DNA of 64,000 nt, taken from the NCBI GenBank assembly GCA_963774745.1, contig CAVZGE010000001.1:1-64000 (forward strand), in the 5' to 3' direction. The notes under the pieces were generated by a model, which was not told where the DNA came from, did no database searches, and worked only from the letters and a program-made list of their open reading frames with translations. The translations under genes were made by a program, and so were the position numbers. The first letter of the stretch is position 1; every line of letters begins with the position of its first letter. The DNA comes from Prado023 sp963774745. GTDB taxonomy: Bacteria > Actinomycetota > Actinomycetes > S36-B12 > CAIYMF01. Shown here in pieces: positions 44,357-53,211 of this stretch.

Positions 44357-44824
44357 TCAGAGTCCGAGCTCGCGGCGCAGCTTGGCGACGTGCCCGGTGG
44401 CCCGCACGTTGTACATCGCGCGCTCGATCCGGCCCTCTGCGTCGATGACGAAGGTCGAGCGGATGACCCCGACGACGGTCCTGCCGTAGAGCGACTTCTC
44501 CCCGAACGCCCCGTAGGCCGCCAGGACGGACCTGTCGGGATCGCTGGCCAGGGGGAACGTCAGGTCCTGCGCCGCGCGGAACCGCGCGAGCTTCTCCGGG
44601 GAGTCCGGCGAGATGCCGACGACGGCGATGCCCGCGGCGGCCAGGGCGTCCAGGGAGTCGCGGAAGTCGCAGGCCTGCTTCGTGCAGCCGGGGGTCATGG
44701 CCGCCGGGTAGGCGTACAGGACGACCCGCTGGCCGCGCAGGTCGGCCAGCCGGACCCGGCCACCCGCGTCGTCGGCGAGGTCGAAGTCGGGCGCGCTGTC
44801 GCCGGGTTCGAGTCGGGTGGTCAT
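44357..44824 (-). CDS. bcp: thioredoxin-dependent peroxiredoxin (Bcp/PrxQ)
   Basis: 155 residues. PGDSAPDFDLADDAGGRVRL then VVLYAYPAAMTPGCTKQACD, with peroxidatic cysteine in TPGCT and resolving cysteine five residues later. Then ISPDSPEKLARFRAAQDLTF and FVIDAEGRIERAMYNVRATG. Reduces hydrogen peroxide and organic peroxides. The usual YFYPK is YAYPA here. Monocistronic. Confidence 0.92.
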   Translation of the reverse strand: MTTRLEPGDSAPDFDLADDAGGRVRLADLRGQRVVLYAYPAAMTPGCTKQACDFRDSLDALAAAGIAVVGISPDSPEKLARFRAAQDLTFPLASDPDRSVLAAYGAFGEKSLYGRTVVGVIRSTFVIDAEGRIERAMYNVRATGHVAKLRRELGL

Positions 44825-44927
44825 GGGTCCTCCTGGGGGATTCGGGACCAGACACTATCCCGCGATGGCTTGGGCGGCCCCTGCCCGCGTATGGTGGGCC
44901 ACATCCCGTGCTGTCAGGAGGATTGAC

Positions 44928-45311
44928 GTGTCCCAGGCTGGTGCCAGCAAGCCCACGAGTGCTCCCGCACGCAAGCCCGCTGAGATCGAGGCAGATCTCG
45001 ACTCGACCCGGGAGCGACTTGTCGGCACCATCACCGAGCTCGAGGAGCGGGTGAACCCCTCCAAGGTGGCCAAGCGTGGCTCGAACAAGCTCAAGGAGTT
45101 CTACGTGGGGCCCGACGGCGTGCGCTGGAAGAACGTCGCCCTCACCGCGGGCGCGGTCGTCGGCGGGCTCGTGGCGATCCGGATCACCAGCAGGACCGTG
45201 CGCTGGGCCATCGCTGCCCCTCCTGCCCAGCAGGTGCCGACCGACATCGTGTTCCTCCCGGTGCCCCGTGCGCAGGCCGGCTCCATGGCAGCGCTCGCCG
45301 CGGCCGTCTGA
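44928..45311 (+). CDS. DUF3618 family membrane-associated protein
   Basis: 127 residues from a GTG at 44928 with AGGAGG upstream. Core KPAEIEADLDSTRERLVGTI followed by TELEERVNPSKVAKR is the DUF3618 signature, then a membrane helix NVALTAGAVVGGLVAIRI. Alanine/proline-rich ends. Function unknown, common in actinobacteria near bcp. Convergent with the thrE pair. Confidence 0.85.
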   Translation: MSQAGASKPTSAPARKPAEIEADLDSTRERLVGTITELEERVNPSKVAKRGSNKLKEFYVGPDGVRWKNVALTAGAVVGGLVAIRITSRTVRWAIAAPPAQQVPTDIVFLPVPRAQAGSMAALAAAV

Positions 45312-45319
45312 GTCGGGGA

Positions 45320-45802
45320 CTACTCAGCCTCGGACGGACCCGCGGCCACCAGGCGCGCGAGGTGCCGGCCGACCAGCAGCGTCGGGCTGATCGTGCCCAC
45401 GGCCAGGGCGACCACCGTCAGCGTCGCGATCGATCCGCTGACCACCGCGGCAGCGACGATGGCCCCGGGGTTGGGCTCCGTGCCGGACGTGAGCTCGAGC
45501 ACGCCGGTGAGGGCGTCGAACATGTAGGTGCCCGGGATCAGCGGGATGACGGGCGCGAACGCGTAGATGGGTGTCGCCTGGTTCGTCCGGGGGGCGACGA
45601 TCGCCGCGGTGAGCCCAACCAGAACGGCGGCCACGAAGCTGGCCACCGGCAGCCCTGCCCCGTGCTCCAGGAACAGGCTGCGCACGAGGTGGGCGGCCAC
45701 CGCCAGGGCGACGATCCCCGGCAGCGTCCGGCGCGGCACGGAGAACACCATCGCGAAGCCCAGGACGGCCAGGCCGGCCCAGAGCGAGGATGCCCAGGTC
45801 AT
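45320..45802 (-). CDS. ThrE-type threonine/serine exporter, C-terminal (ThrE_2) subunit
   Basis: Predicted 160 residues with about five membrane helices. GLAVLGFAMVFSVPRRTLPG, ATPIYAFAPVIPLIPGTYMF and DALTGVLELTSGTEPNP are typical of the ThrE_2 half (DUF3815). Its ATG overlaps the stop of the other subunit (ATGA). The two halves that are fused in Corynebacterium ThrE are separate genes here. Confidence 0.8.
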   Translation of the reverse strand: MTWASSLWAGLAVLGFAMVFSVPRRTLPGIVALAVAAHLVRSLFLEHGAGLPVASFVAAVLVGLTAAIVAPRTNQATPIYAFAPVIPLIPGTYMFDALTGVLELTSGTEPNPGAIVAAAVVSGSIATLTVVALAVGTISPTLLVGRHLARLVAAGPSEAE

Positions 45803-46566
45803 CGCAGGGCCCCGATGAGGGCCACTGCCGCGGTGAGCCCGACAGCCGCGGAGCCGACGATGACCGCGCTCATGGCGAGCTTGACCACGCCGTTGAGGTA
45901 GTGCGCGGTGAGCAGGTCGGCGGTCCCGTTGAGCATGGGGACCCCGGGCACCAGGAACAGGGTCGAGGCGGCGAGGGCGGGCGTCACGGCTGCCGCGGAC
46001 AGGCCCAGCAGGTGCCCACCACCGGCGACGATGAGCGCGGAGACGAACGCCGCGCAGGACACGACCACGAACGGCTGGAGGTGGCGACCGACCAGCAGGT
46101 GCCGGACCCAGGCCCCGGCCCACCCACCGATGAGGGCCAGTGCCATGGCGCTGGCGCCGGCGTGGAACAGCGCGGCGAACGCGGCGGTGGACCCGCCCAG
46201 CGCCAGCATCACGACCCACGTGGGATAGACCGGACCCGCGTTGCGGATCAGCGTGAGCCGGGCATGGACCTGGTTGGGGGTGAGCCCGTGGGCCTCGGTG
46301 TCCGCGACCAGGCGCTTGACCTGGGTCAGGGTGGTGAAGTTGATGCCCAGGTGCCGGGCGTGCCTGCCCGCGGTGAGCTGCTGGCCGTCGGCCGTGACCG
46401 TCATGGCCACGTTGACCGAGGAGATGGCTGCATGGCTCTCCTGGGCGCCCAGGGCGGCAGCCATCCGTTCCATGTGGTCCACGGTGCGGGTCGTGTGGCC
46501 CCCGGAGAGCTGGACGAGCTCGCCGACCTCGAGGGACAGGTCGAGCGCGTCGGCGAGACCGGTCAT
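45799..46566 (-). CDS. ThrE-type threonine/serine exporter, N-terminal (DUF1212) subunit
   Basis: Predicted 255 residues. A soluble N-terminal part (LVQLSGGHTTRTVDHMERMA, NVAMTVTADGQQLTAGRHAR) is followed by membrane helices from about residue 115 (VYPTWVVMLALGGSTAAFAA, LGLSAAAVTPALAASTLFLV) with the conserved FLVPGVPMLNGTADLLTAHY. Together with the 45320 gene it forms a proton-driven amino-acid exporter. Confidence 0.85.
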   Translation of the reverse strand: MTGLADALDLSLEVGELVQLSGGHTTRTVDHMERMAAALGAQESHAAISSVNVAMTVTADGQQLTAGRHARHLGINFTTLTQVKRLVADTEAHGLTPNQVHARLTLIRNAGPVYPTWVVMLALGGSTAAFAALFHAGASAMALALIGGWAGAWVRHLLVGRHLQPFVVVSCAAFVSALIVAGGGHLLGLSAAAVTPALAASTLFLVPGVPMLNGTADLLTAHYLNGVVKLAMSAVIVGSAAVGLTAAVALIGALR

Positions 46567-46598
46567 GGCCAGAAACCGTACTCCGTTACCCTCATCAG

Positions 46599-46961
46599 GT
46601 GTCCCAGCAGCCCCCGTTCGACCCCGACCTGACCCCCGGGGCCGATGGATCGGTCCCGATCAAGCTGCTCCATGACCGCGTCCTGGTCCACCTCGACTCC
46701 CCTGATGGTGAGCGCCGCTCCGGCGGCGGGATCCTGATCCCAGCGACCGCGGCCGTCGGCAAGCGACTCGCGTGGGCCCGGGCCGTCGCGACCGGACCGC
46801 TGGTCCGCGCGGTGGAGGTCGGCGACCAGGTGCTCTTCGAGCCCGAGGAACGTGCCGAGGTCGAGCTGCGTGGCCTGGCCTACGTCCTGCTGCGCGAACG
46901 TGACATCCACGCGGTGGCTGCCGCCCGCGTGGCCGAGGACGAGACCGGCCTGTACCTGTGA
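46599..46961 (+). CDS. GroES-like co-chaperonin-family protein
   Basis: 120 residues from a GTG at 46599; TACCCT ends 6 nt before, suggesting a leaderless mRNA. KLLHDRVLVHLDSPDGERRS, GGGILIPATAAVGKRLAWAR, VEVGDQVLFEPEERAEVELR and YVLLRERDIHAVA follow the Cpn10 fold, with a shortened mobile loop and no groEL next to it. It differs from true GroES, so it may not cap GroEL. Confidence 0.8.
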   Translation: MSQQPPFDPDLTPGADGSVPIKLLHDRVLVHLDSPDGERRSGGGILIPATAAVGKRLAWARAVATGPLVRAVEVGDQVLFEPEERAEVELRGLAYVLLRERDIHAVAAARVAEDETGLYL

Positions 46962-47007
46962 GGTGCCCGGCCCGCCCGGCGGGCGCGGCAGTCCCCCCAA
47001 CGCGAAA

Positions 47008-47032
47008 GCCCCCCCGGGATCGCCGGGGGGGC
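47008..47032 (+). terminator. terminator between GroES-like gene and tRNA-Lys
   Basis: GCCCCCCCGG, loop gatcg, CCGGGGGGGC: perfect 10-bp stem starting 46 bp after the stop codon. Strong and symmetrical, it may end transcription of the tRNA from the other side too. Confidence 0.75.
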
Positions 47033-47035
47033 CAG

Positions 47036-47108
<73 letters not shown>

Positions 47109-47242
47109 GAGTGCCCCCACACCATACCAACGCCGGGGCGTGTGGGCCAAACCCGCGGGGTGCGGTCAGGGACCCCGGCGCCGGGGTGGTCGGCACCCTA
47201 GGATGTGCCCGACTCACTGTGGATCCAGTCAGGGGAACGACC

Positions 47243-50200
47243 ATGGGGACCAGCCCAGCGGTGTCCGTCGCTGCAGCGCCGGACGCTGAGCACGACGAGC
47301 CGAGCAGCGTGCGCGAGACGACCAGGTTCTCCCGCAACTCGAGGTCGGACGTCGCTGCCGACTGGCTCGCCACCGGCGCGCTGCTCTTCGCCCTGTTCCT
47401 GTTCGTGGTCTCGATCGTCAGGCCCTTCCGCAGGTACTTCGACCGGCCCGACGAGATCGTGTCGGAGACCACCCTGGTCATCGCTCCCAACATCGTCTAC
47501 GCCAGCCTCATGCTGGTCATCGCGATCGGGCTCCGGCGTCGACTGGCCGAGGCGTGGTGGCTGGCCATGGCCCTGATCGTGGCGCTGCCGGCCCTCGGGC
47601 GGGTGATCTCCCTGGCGCTGGTGGATGCGACCTCGTGGACCTGGGTCGGCCTCGTCTTCAGCACCGTGCTGTTCGTGCTCCTGCTCCGAGCCAAGCCCCA
47701 GTTCCGCGCGCACAACGCTCGCGGCGCGGACCTCAGGGCGCTGGGGGTGCTGCTGGTCGGGGGTGCGGTCACCGTGCTGCTCGGTGGGTGGCTGGCCAAC
47801 CGGTACGGCAGCGGCGGCGAGGCCGGCGTGGCGTCGGTCTTCGGCCTGGAGACGATCCTGAAGGACATCGGCGTGGTCCCACAGGACCAGGGACTGACCG
47901 TGCCGTTCTGGGTGCGGGCGGTCATCAACGTGATCGGCGCCGCGGTCGTCCTCGGTGCGGCCTACGTCTGGTTCCGTCCCCCCAGGGACTCCCTGACGTT
48001 GCAGGCCCGCGACGAGGCCCGGATCCGTGCGCTGCTGCGCGAGTTCGGCACCCTGGACTCCCTGGGGTACTTCGCGACCCGCCGGGACAAGTCCGTGATC
48101 TGGGACACCGACTCGGTGGGCGATGCCATGGCCGGCGTGTCCTACCGCGTGGTCGGCAGCGTGGCGCTGGCCAGTGGGAACCCCGTCGGCGACCCGGCAC
48201 GCTGGCCGATGGCCATCGACAGGTTCCGCGCGCATGTGCGGGCCAACGGCTGGTCGATGGCTGTCATGGCGGCCGGCGAGGACGGTGCGGCGGCCTACCA
48301 GAAGGCCGGCCTGGACATGTTCCAGATCGGCGACGAGGCCATCCTCAACCTCACGGACTTCACCCTCGAGGGGAAGTCGATGAAGGACGTGCGCCAGGCG
48401 GTGGCGCGGATCGAGCGCCGCGGGTACACCGTCCGCGCCGTCCGGCACAACACCCTCACCCCGGCCGACTTCGAGGCCCTCGAGGCAGCAGCCGCCGTCT
48501 GGCGCGGCGATGGCGGCGAGGAGCGCGGCTTCTCGATGGCCCTCGGCCGGCTCGGCGACCCGCTGGATGGGGACTGCGTCCTCGTGGCGGCCTACGACGG
48601 TGACGAGAAGGTCCGCGGGTTCCTGTCGTTCGTGCCCTGGGGTCGCAACGGGCTGTCCCTGGATCTCATGCGTCGTGACCCGACGGCGGAGAACGGCATC
48701 GTTGAGTTCCTCGTGGCAGGCCTGGCCCGTCGGGCCGGTGACCTGGGCGCGTCTCGGGTGTCGCTGAACTTCGCCATGTTCCGCGAGGCGTTCGAGCGCG
48801 GCGAGTCCCTCGGCGCCGGGCCGATCGCCCGCACCTGGCGCCGGGTGCTCATGGTGGGCAACTCCAACTGGCAGCTCGAGAGCCTGTACCGCTCGAACGC
48901 CAAGTACTCCCCGGACTGGCAGCCGCGCTACATCTGCTTCGAGTACTCCTCGGACCTTCCGCGCGTGGGGGTTGCGGCGGGCAACGCCGAGGGGTTCCTC
49001 GCCAAGCCCTCGATCGCGACCGCCCTGCGGCGCGGCAAGGAGGAGGGCGCCGGGGCGTTGGACCGCTCCAGCGAGGTCTACGCCGCCGAGGTGGCCGCCC
49101 TGATCCCCGCCGAGGAGGACCCGCTCGAGGCCGCCCTGTCGACAGAGGGCCTGCCCGAGCAGGTGCGGGTCCGCCGCGAGAAGCTCGAACGGATCCGGGA
49201 GATGGGCATCAACCCCTACCCGGTCAACGTCCCCTACGACACGCCGCTGGCCGACGTGCGCGCGCAGTTCCCGGATCTCGAGCCCGACACCCGCACCGGG
49301 GCCACTGTCAGCGTGGTCGGTCGCGTCATGCTCAAGCGCGACACCGGCAAGCTCTGCTTCGCCACGTTGCGCGACGGGTCCGGCGACCTGCAGGTGATGC
49401 TGTCCCTGGCCGAGGTGGGCCAGGAGGCCCTCGACCGGTGGAAGCACATCATCGACATCGGCGACTTCGTGTCCATCACCGGCGAGGTGATCACGACCCG
49501 CAAGGGTGAGCTGTCGGTCTCGGCGACCTCGTGGATGCTGTCGGCGAAGTCCCTGCGCCCGCTGCCGGACAAGCACAAGGGCCTGACTGACCCGGAGGCC
49601 CGTGCGCGGATGCGCTACGTGGACCTCATCGTCCGACCGGAGACCCGTAGCGTTGCCTACCTGCGGTCCACGATGGTGCACAGCGTGCGTGACTCGCTGC
49701 ACCGCCGCGGGTTCGTCGAGGTCGAGACACCGATGCTGCAGGTCATCCATGGCGGGGCGAACGCCCGGCCGTTCGTGACCCACATCAACGCCTACAACAT
49801 GGACGTGTTCCTGCGCATCGCCACCGAGCTGCACCTCAAGCGGCTGCTGGTGGGCGGCATGGACAAGGTCTTCGAGATGGGCCGGCAGTTCCGCAACGAG
49901 GGCGCGGACTCCTCGCACAACCCGGAGTTCACCTCGCTGGAGATGTACCAGACCTACTCCGACTACCAGGACATGCGGGTCCTGACCCAGGAGATCATGC
50001 AGGAGGCCGCGATCGCCGCGTTCGGCGAGCCGGTCGCCCGGCGCATGCAGCCCGACGGCTCCATCAAGGAGTACGACCTGTCCGGGGAGTGGCGGCACAT
50101 CACGGTCGTCGATGCGGTCAGCGAGAAGCTCGGGGAGCACATCCACGCCGACACCCCGATCGAGGAGATGCGGGCGCACGCGGCGAAGCACGACATCGAG

Positions 50201-50629
50201 ATCGAGCAGCACTGGACCTGGGGCGCGGTTCTCGAGGCCCTCTACGAGGAGCTGTGCGAGGACTCCACCGAGCTGCCCACGTTCTACATGGACTTCCCCA
50301 AGGAGATCGCCCCGCTCACGAAGGCGCACCGTGACGACCCGCGGTTCGCCGAGAAGTGGGACCTCGTCTGCTGGGGTGCCGAGCAGGGCACGGCCTACTC
50401 CGAGCTCAACGACCCCGTCGACCAGCGGGCGCGCTTCTTCGCCCAGTCGCTGCTCGCCGCGGCCGGGGACCTCGAGGCCATGGCCATCGACGATGACTTC
50501 CTCACCGCCCTCGACTACGGCATGCCGCCGACCGGTGGCCAGGGCATGGGCATCGACCGGCTCGTCATGACCCTCACGGGCCTGAGCATCCGCGACACCA
50601 TCCTGTTCCCGATGGTCAAGCCGCAGTAG
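47243..50629 (+). CDS. lysX: LysX: lysylphosphatidylglycerol synthase and lysyl-tRNA synthetase fusion
   Basis: 1128 residues from the ATG at 47243, with AGGGGAAC ahead and a TAGGAT -10 box about 45 bp upstream. Residues 45-270 are a multi-helix membrane domain. Residues 280-600 are the MprF-like lysyltransferase (SYRVVGSVALASGNPVGDPA, RRDKSVIWDTDS). From about 660 comes class II LysRS: OB fold, FVEVETPMLQVIHGGANARP, motif 2 EMGRQFRNEGADSSHNPEFT and motif 3 GGQGMGIDRLVMTLTGLSI. It charges tRNA-Lys and moves lysine onto phosphatidylglycerol, making the membrane less negative and resistant to cationic peptides, as in mycobacteria. Confidence 0.93.
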   Translation: MGTSPAVSVAAAPDAEHDEPSSVRETTRFSRNSRSDVAADWLATGALLFALFLFVVSIVRPFRRYFDRPDEIVSETTLVIAPNIVYASLMLVIAIGLRRRLAEAWWLAMALIVALPALGRVISLALVDATSWTWVGLVFSTVLFVLLLRAKPQFRAHNARGADLRALGVLLVGGAVTVLLGGWLANRYGSGGEAGVASVFGLETILKDIGVVPQDQGLTVPFWVRAVINVIGAAVVLGAAYVWFRPPRDSLTLQARDEARIRALLREFGTLDSLGYFATRRDKSVIWDTDSVGDAMAGVSYRVVGSVALASGNPVGDPARWPMAIDRFRAHVRANGWSMAVMAAGEDGAAAYQKAGLDMFQIGDEAILNLTDFTLEGKSMKDVRQAVARIERRGYTVRAVRHNTLTPADFEALEAAAAVWRGDGGEERGFSMALGRLGDPLDGDCVLVAAYDGDEKVRGFLSFVPWGRNGLSLDLMRRDPTAENGIVEFLVAGLARRAGDLGASRVSLNFAMFREAFERGESLGAGPIARTWRRVLMVGNSNWQLESLYRSNAKYSPDWQPRYICFEYSSDLPRVGVAAGNAEGFLAKPSIATALRRGKEEGAGALDRSSEVYAAEVAALIPAEEDPLEAALSTEGLPEQVRVRREKLERIREMGINPYPVNVPYDTPLADVRAQFPDLEPDTRTGATVSVVGRVMLKRDTGKLCFATLRDGSGDLQVMLSLAEVGQEALDRWKHIIDIGDFVSITGEVITTRKGELSVSATSWMLSAKSLRPLPDKHKGLTDPEARARMRYVDLIVRPETRSVAYLRSTMVHSVRDSLHRRGFVEVETPMLQVIHGGANARPFVTHINAYNMDVFLRIATELHLKRLLVGGMDKVFEMGRQFRNEGADSSHNPEFTSLEMYQTYSDYQDMRVLTQEIMQEAAIAAFGEPVARRMQPDGSIKEYDLSGEWRHITVVDAVSEKLGEHIHADTPIEEMRAHAAKHDIEIEQHWTWGAVLEALYEELCEDSTELPTFYMDFPKEIAPLTKAHRDDPRFAEKWDLVCWGAEQGTAYSELNDPVDQRARFFAQSLLAAAGDLEAMAIDDDFLTALDYGMPPTGGQGMGIDRLVMTLTGLSIRDTILFPMVKPQ

Positions 50630-50639
50630 GCGGTCCCGC

Positions 50640-51656
50640 TCAGGCGGTGTTGCCCAGCGACGCAGCCAGTTGGCCGCGCGCGGTCTGCAGGGCTGCTGCC
50701 GAGGTGGCCAGCGCCTGGGGATCGGGCAGCGCGGATCCGACCACCGCGACATGAGCGGCTGCAGACGAGCGCACCTGGGTGACCGCCGAGGCGATCGCCA
50801 CGGCCTGCGCCGCGCGGGCGTCGTCGGGCGCCTCGCTGACGAGCGTGGCCAGTCCTGCAGCCAGCTGCTCCACGGTCGGCTGCGCGGTCGCCCAGTGCTG
50901 GGCCACCTGCTGGGGCGGCGTTGCGGGGTTCGTCAGTGCGGGGACCAGCTCGTCGATGACCCACCTGCCCTGTGCCTGCTCGACCTCCAGCCGCTCGTCC
51001 CAGCGCCGCCGGCGCGAGCCAGCCGTCACGAACCACGCCAGTCCGCCCCCCGCGGCGGCCAGCGCGGCGAGCCCGAGCCACAGGGGCAGCGAGCTCGAGG
51101 AGTCCCCGGACTCATCTGCGGTCCCGGACGCGGACTCGGTGACGGGCGGGCTCGTGGACTCGTCAGCTGTTGGGCTGGAGGCCGACTCCGTCGGCGTCTG
51201 GCTGGGGGTCTCGGACTCGCTCGGTGAGGGTGTCTCGGACTCGGTGGGCTCGTCGGACTCGGTGGGCTCGTCGGACTCGGTGGCCGACCTGGTGGGTGTC
51301 GCCGTCGTCGGATCCGCGGACTCGGTGGGCGCCGGCGAGCTCGGGGGGACGGAGGTCGCAGCTTGCGTCAACGTGCGCGTGGGCGTCGGGGACTCGGTCG
51401 GCGGCGCTGTCGTCGGGGCCTCCGTCGGCGTGGGGCTGCCCGGCGACGGGGTGTCGTCCGGCGTGGCGGTGTCGGACGGTGCCGGCGTGTCGGTCGGGGC
51501 CACGCTGGGCAGGGTGCGGGTCGGGGTCGGGCGATCCAGTGACGCGGAGGGCAGGGCCGTGGGGAGGGTCACGTCGTCGGCGATCCCGCAGCCGGCCAGC
51601 GCGGCCGAGCCGAGGAGGAGTGCTGCCAGGATGGCACGGGGTCGTGCAGGCACCAT
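50640..51656 (-). CDS. lipoprotein with Ser/Thr/Pro-rich stalk and transmembrane helix
   Basis: Predicted 338 residues from the ATG at 51656, AAGGGAG upstream. Signal with lipobox LAGC. Residues 25-180 are an unstructured Pro/Ser/Thr/Glu stalk with repeated TESDEP units. A helix LPLWLGLAALAAAGGGLAWF spans the membrane, so the final 120 residues (RWDERLEVEQAQGRWVIDEL onward, helical) are probably cytoplasmic. Topology with both a lipobox and an internal helix is unusual. Function unknown. Confidence 0.7.
   Translation of the reverse strand: MVPARPRAILAALLLGSAALAGCGIADDVTLPTALPSASLDRPTPTRTLPSVAPTDTPAPSDTATPDDTPSPGSPTPTEAPTTAPPTESPTPTRTLTQAATSVPPSSPAPTESADPTTATPTRSATESDEPTESDEPTESETPSPSESETPSQTPTESASSPTADESTSPPVTESASGTADESGDSSSSLPLWLGLAALAAAGGGLAWFVTAGSRRRRWDERLEVEQAQGRWVIDELVPALTNPATPPQQVAQHWATAQPTVEQLAAGLATLVSEAPDDARAAQAVAIASAVTQVRSSAAAHVAVVGSALPDPQALATSAAALQTARGQLAASLGNTA
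51235..51282 (+). repeat. 18-bp tandem repeat inside the lipoprotein stalk
   Basis: TCGGACTCGGTGGGCTCG repeats in tandem two and a half times. On the coding strand it gives the TESDEP units. Such repeats vary in number by slippage. Confidence 0.7.
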
Positions 51657-51831
51657 GTCGGGCTCCCTTGCGTTCGACGACACACGACACCGTGTGGTCG
51701 CCTCGGAGCCTACCGACACCACCGTGCGGCTGACCGGATCAAGAGGGCCGGGCCGGGGCCGGCGGGATCGGGCACGGCCCGGCCTGCCGAGGGCGAACCA
51801 GCCGTCGGCAGGCACGACGGCCGCCACGTGG

Positions 51832-51905
51832 GGTGAGTGACGGGACTTGAACCCGCGACCACCTGGACCACAACCAGGTGCTCTACCAGCTGAGCTACAC
51901 CCACC
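51832..51905 (-). tRNA. tRNA-His (anticodon GTG)
   Basis: Minus-strand gene starts with the extra G-1 before GTGGGTG and ends CACTCAC plus C73, with CCA encoded (51829-51831). Anticodon stem CCTGG-TTGTGGT-CCAGG reads GTG. The -1 G opposite C73 is the histidine identity feature. Confidence 0.95.
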
Positions 51906-51952
51906 AGGAGCAGCGCAGGATCACTGCGCGGCAGGGGTCAAGTGTACCCGAC

Positions 51953-52600
51953 TCAGGCGTGCGGTTCCGACGCGGATGTGCTCACCGCATGGTCCACGAC
52001 ATGGTTCGTCGCGGCCGCCCGGGCCTCGACGGTGGACGGCCCGGGCACCGGCACGAAGAGGGTGTCGCGGTAGTAGCGCAGCTCCGCGATGGACTCCCGG
52101 ATGTCGGCCAGCGCCCGGTGCCCGCCGGTCTTGGCCGGCGCGTTGAAGTACGAGCGCGGGTACCAGCGGCGGGCCAGCTCCTTGATCGTGGAGACGTCGA
52201 TCAGCCGGTAGTGCAGGTGCGCGTCGAGCTCCGGCAGGTACCGGGCCAGGAACCCGCGGTCCACGTACACGCTCGATCCGGCCAGGGGTGCGCGACGGGG
52301 CTCGCTGATGTGGCCCTGCACGTAGGCCAGGACCGCCGCACCCGCATCGGCCAGGGTGATCCCGGCGGGGATGTCGGTGAGCAGCCCGGACTCGGTGTGC
52401 ATCCGCACCACGATGTCCTCCATGCCCTCGAGGATCGACAGGTCCGGCGGGCACACGACCAGGGAGATCCCGGCATCGAGCTCGTTGAGCTCGGCGTCGG
52501 TGACGATCGCGGCGATCTCGACGATCTCGTCGTGCGCCGGGTCCAGGCCCGTCATCTCGAGGTCGATCCAGACCAATCGGTCATTGCGCGCGTCAGCCAC
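51953..52600 (-). CDS. orn: oligoribonuclease
   Basis: 215 residues. DEDDh exonuclease: LVWIDLEMTGLDPAHDEIVE (DxE), MHTESGLLTDIP, DVSTIKELARRWYP and the H/D motif HRALADIRESIAELRYYRDT. It degrades 2-5-nt RNA and pGpG. The 35-residue C-terminal tail is longer than in E. coli, as usual in actinobacteria. Lies 3' of tRNA-His. Confidence 0.95.
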   Translation of the reverse strand: MADARNDRLVWIDLEMTGLDPAHDEIVEIAAIVTDAELNELDAGISLVVCPPDLSILEGMEDIVVRMHTESGLLTDIPAGITLADAGAAVLAYVQGHISEPRRAPLAGSSVYVDRGFLARYLPELDAHLHYRLIDVSTIKELARRWYPRSYFNAPAKTGGHRALADIRESIAELRYYRDTLFVPVPGPSTVEARAAATNHVVDHAVSTSASEPHA

Positions 52601-52609
52601 GCGAGAAGC

Positions 52610-53098
52610 CTACGGCCTCTCGGAGCCGTCCGCGGCCCACCAGCGCACGAGGTCCGAGCCGGTCACGATGCCCACCAGCCGGCCCAGCTCGTCGACGACC
52701 GGCACGGCCTCCGCGGAGTGCCGAGCCATGATCCGGGCGACGTCCGCCAGCGGTGCTGAGTCGGTCACCGAGCGCGCGGGAGCTCGGGACAGCAGGTCAC
52801 CCACGCCGCGGTTGCGCATGCGGTCCTCGGAGACCGGGATGTCGGTGAGGATCATCCGGTCCGAGATGACGCCCAGGCAGCGGCCGTCGTCGACGACCAC
52901 GAGGTGGCGCAGGCCCGACACGCTCAGCAGCTGCCAGGCGTCCCACAGGCTCTCGGTGACATCGATGGTCAGCACCGGGCGCGTCATCGCCTGGCCGACC
53001 ACGGCACGCGCCCATTGGGCCCCCCGGCGCCGGGAGGCCATCTCGCCATGCGTGGACGGGGACGGCAGGGTCGCCCCCTCCGTGGGGATCTTGTCCAT
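52610..53098 (-). CDS. paired-CBS-domain protein
   Basis: 162 residues from the ATG at 53098. Two CBS motifs: VGQAMTRPVLTIDVTESLWD with LRHLVVVDDGRCLGVISDRM, and VGDLLSRAPARSVTDSAPLA with AVPVVDELGRLVGIVTGSDL. CBS pairs bind adenine nucleotides and sense energy or redox state. Stand-alone, so it probably regulates a partner protein. Ten bp upstream of orn. Confidence 0.85.
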   Translation of the reverse strand: MDKIPTEGATLPSPSTHGEMASRRRGAQWARAVVGQAMTRPVLTIDVTESLWDAWQLLSVSGLRHLVVVDDGRCLGVISDRMILTDIPVSEDRMRNRGVGDLLSRAPARSVTDSAPLADVARIMARHSAEAVPVVDELGRLVGIVTGSDLVRWWAADGSERP

Positions 53099-53211
53099 GC
53101 ACCGCCTCCACTGACTCGTCCGGGCCTCAAGCATCACCCATGTCGGACATCTGCTCGCAGGGGCAGGAGGCCTCGGAGCGGGGGACCTAAGTCACGACGC
53201 GTGGCCGGGAG

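Noticed and set aside
47198..50752. 1184-codon minus-strand frame opposite lysX
   Set aside because: Typical codon-position-driven shadow of a high-GC gene; the plus strand has full LysRS motifs.
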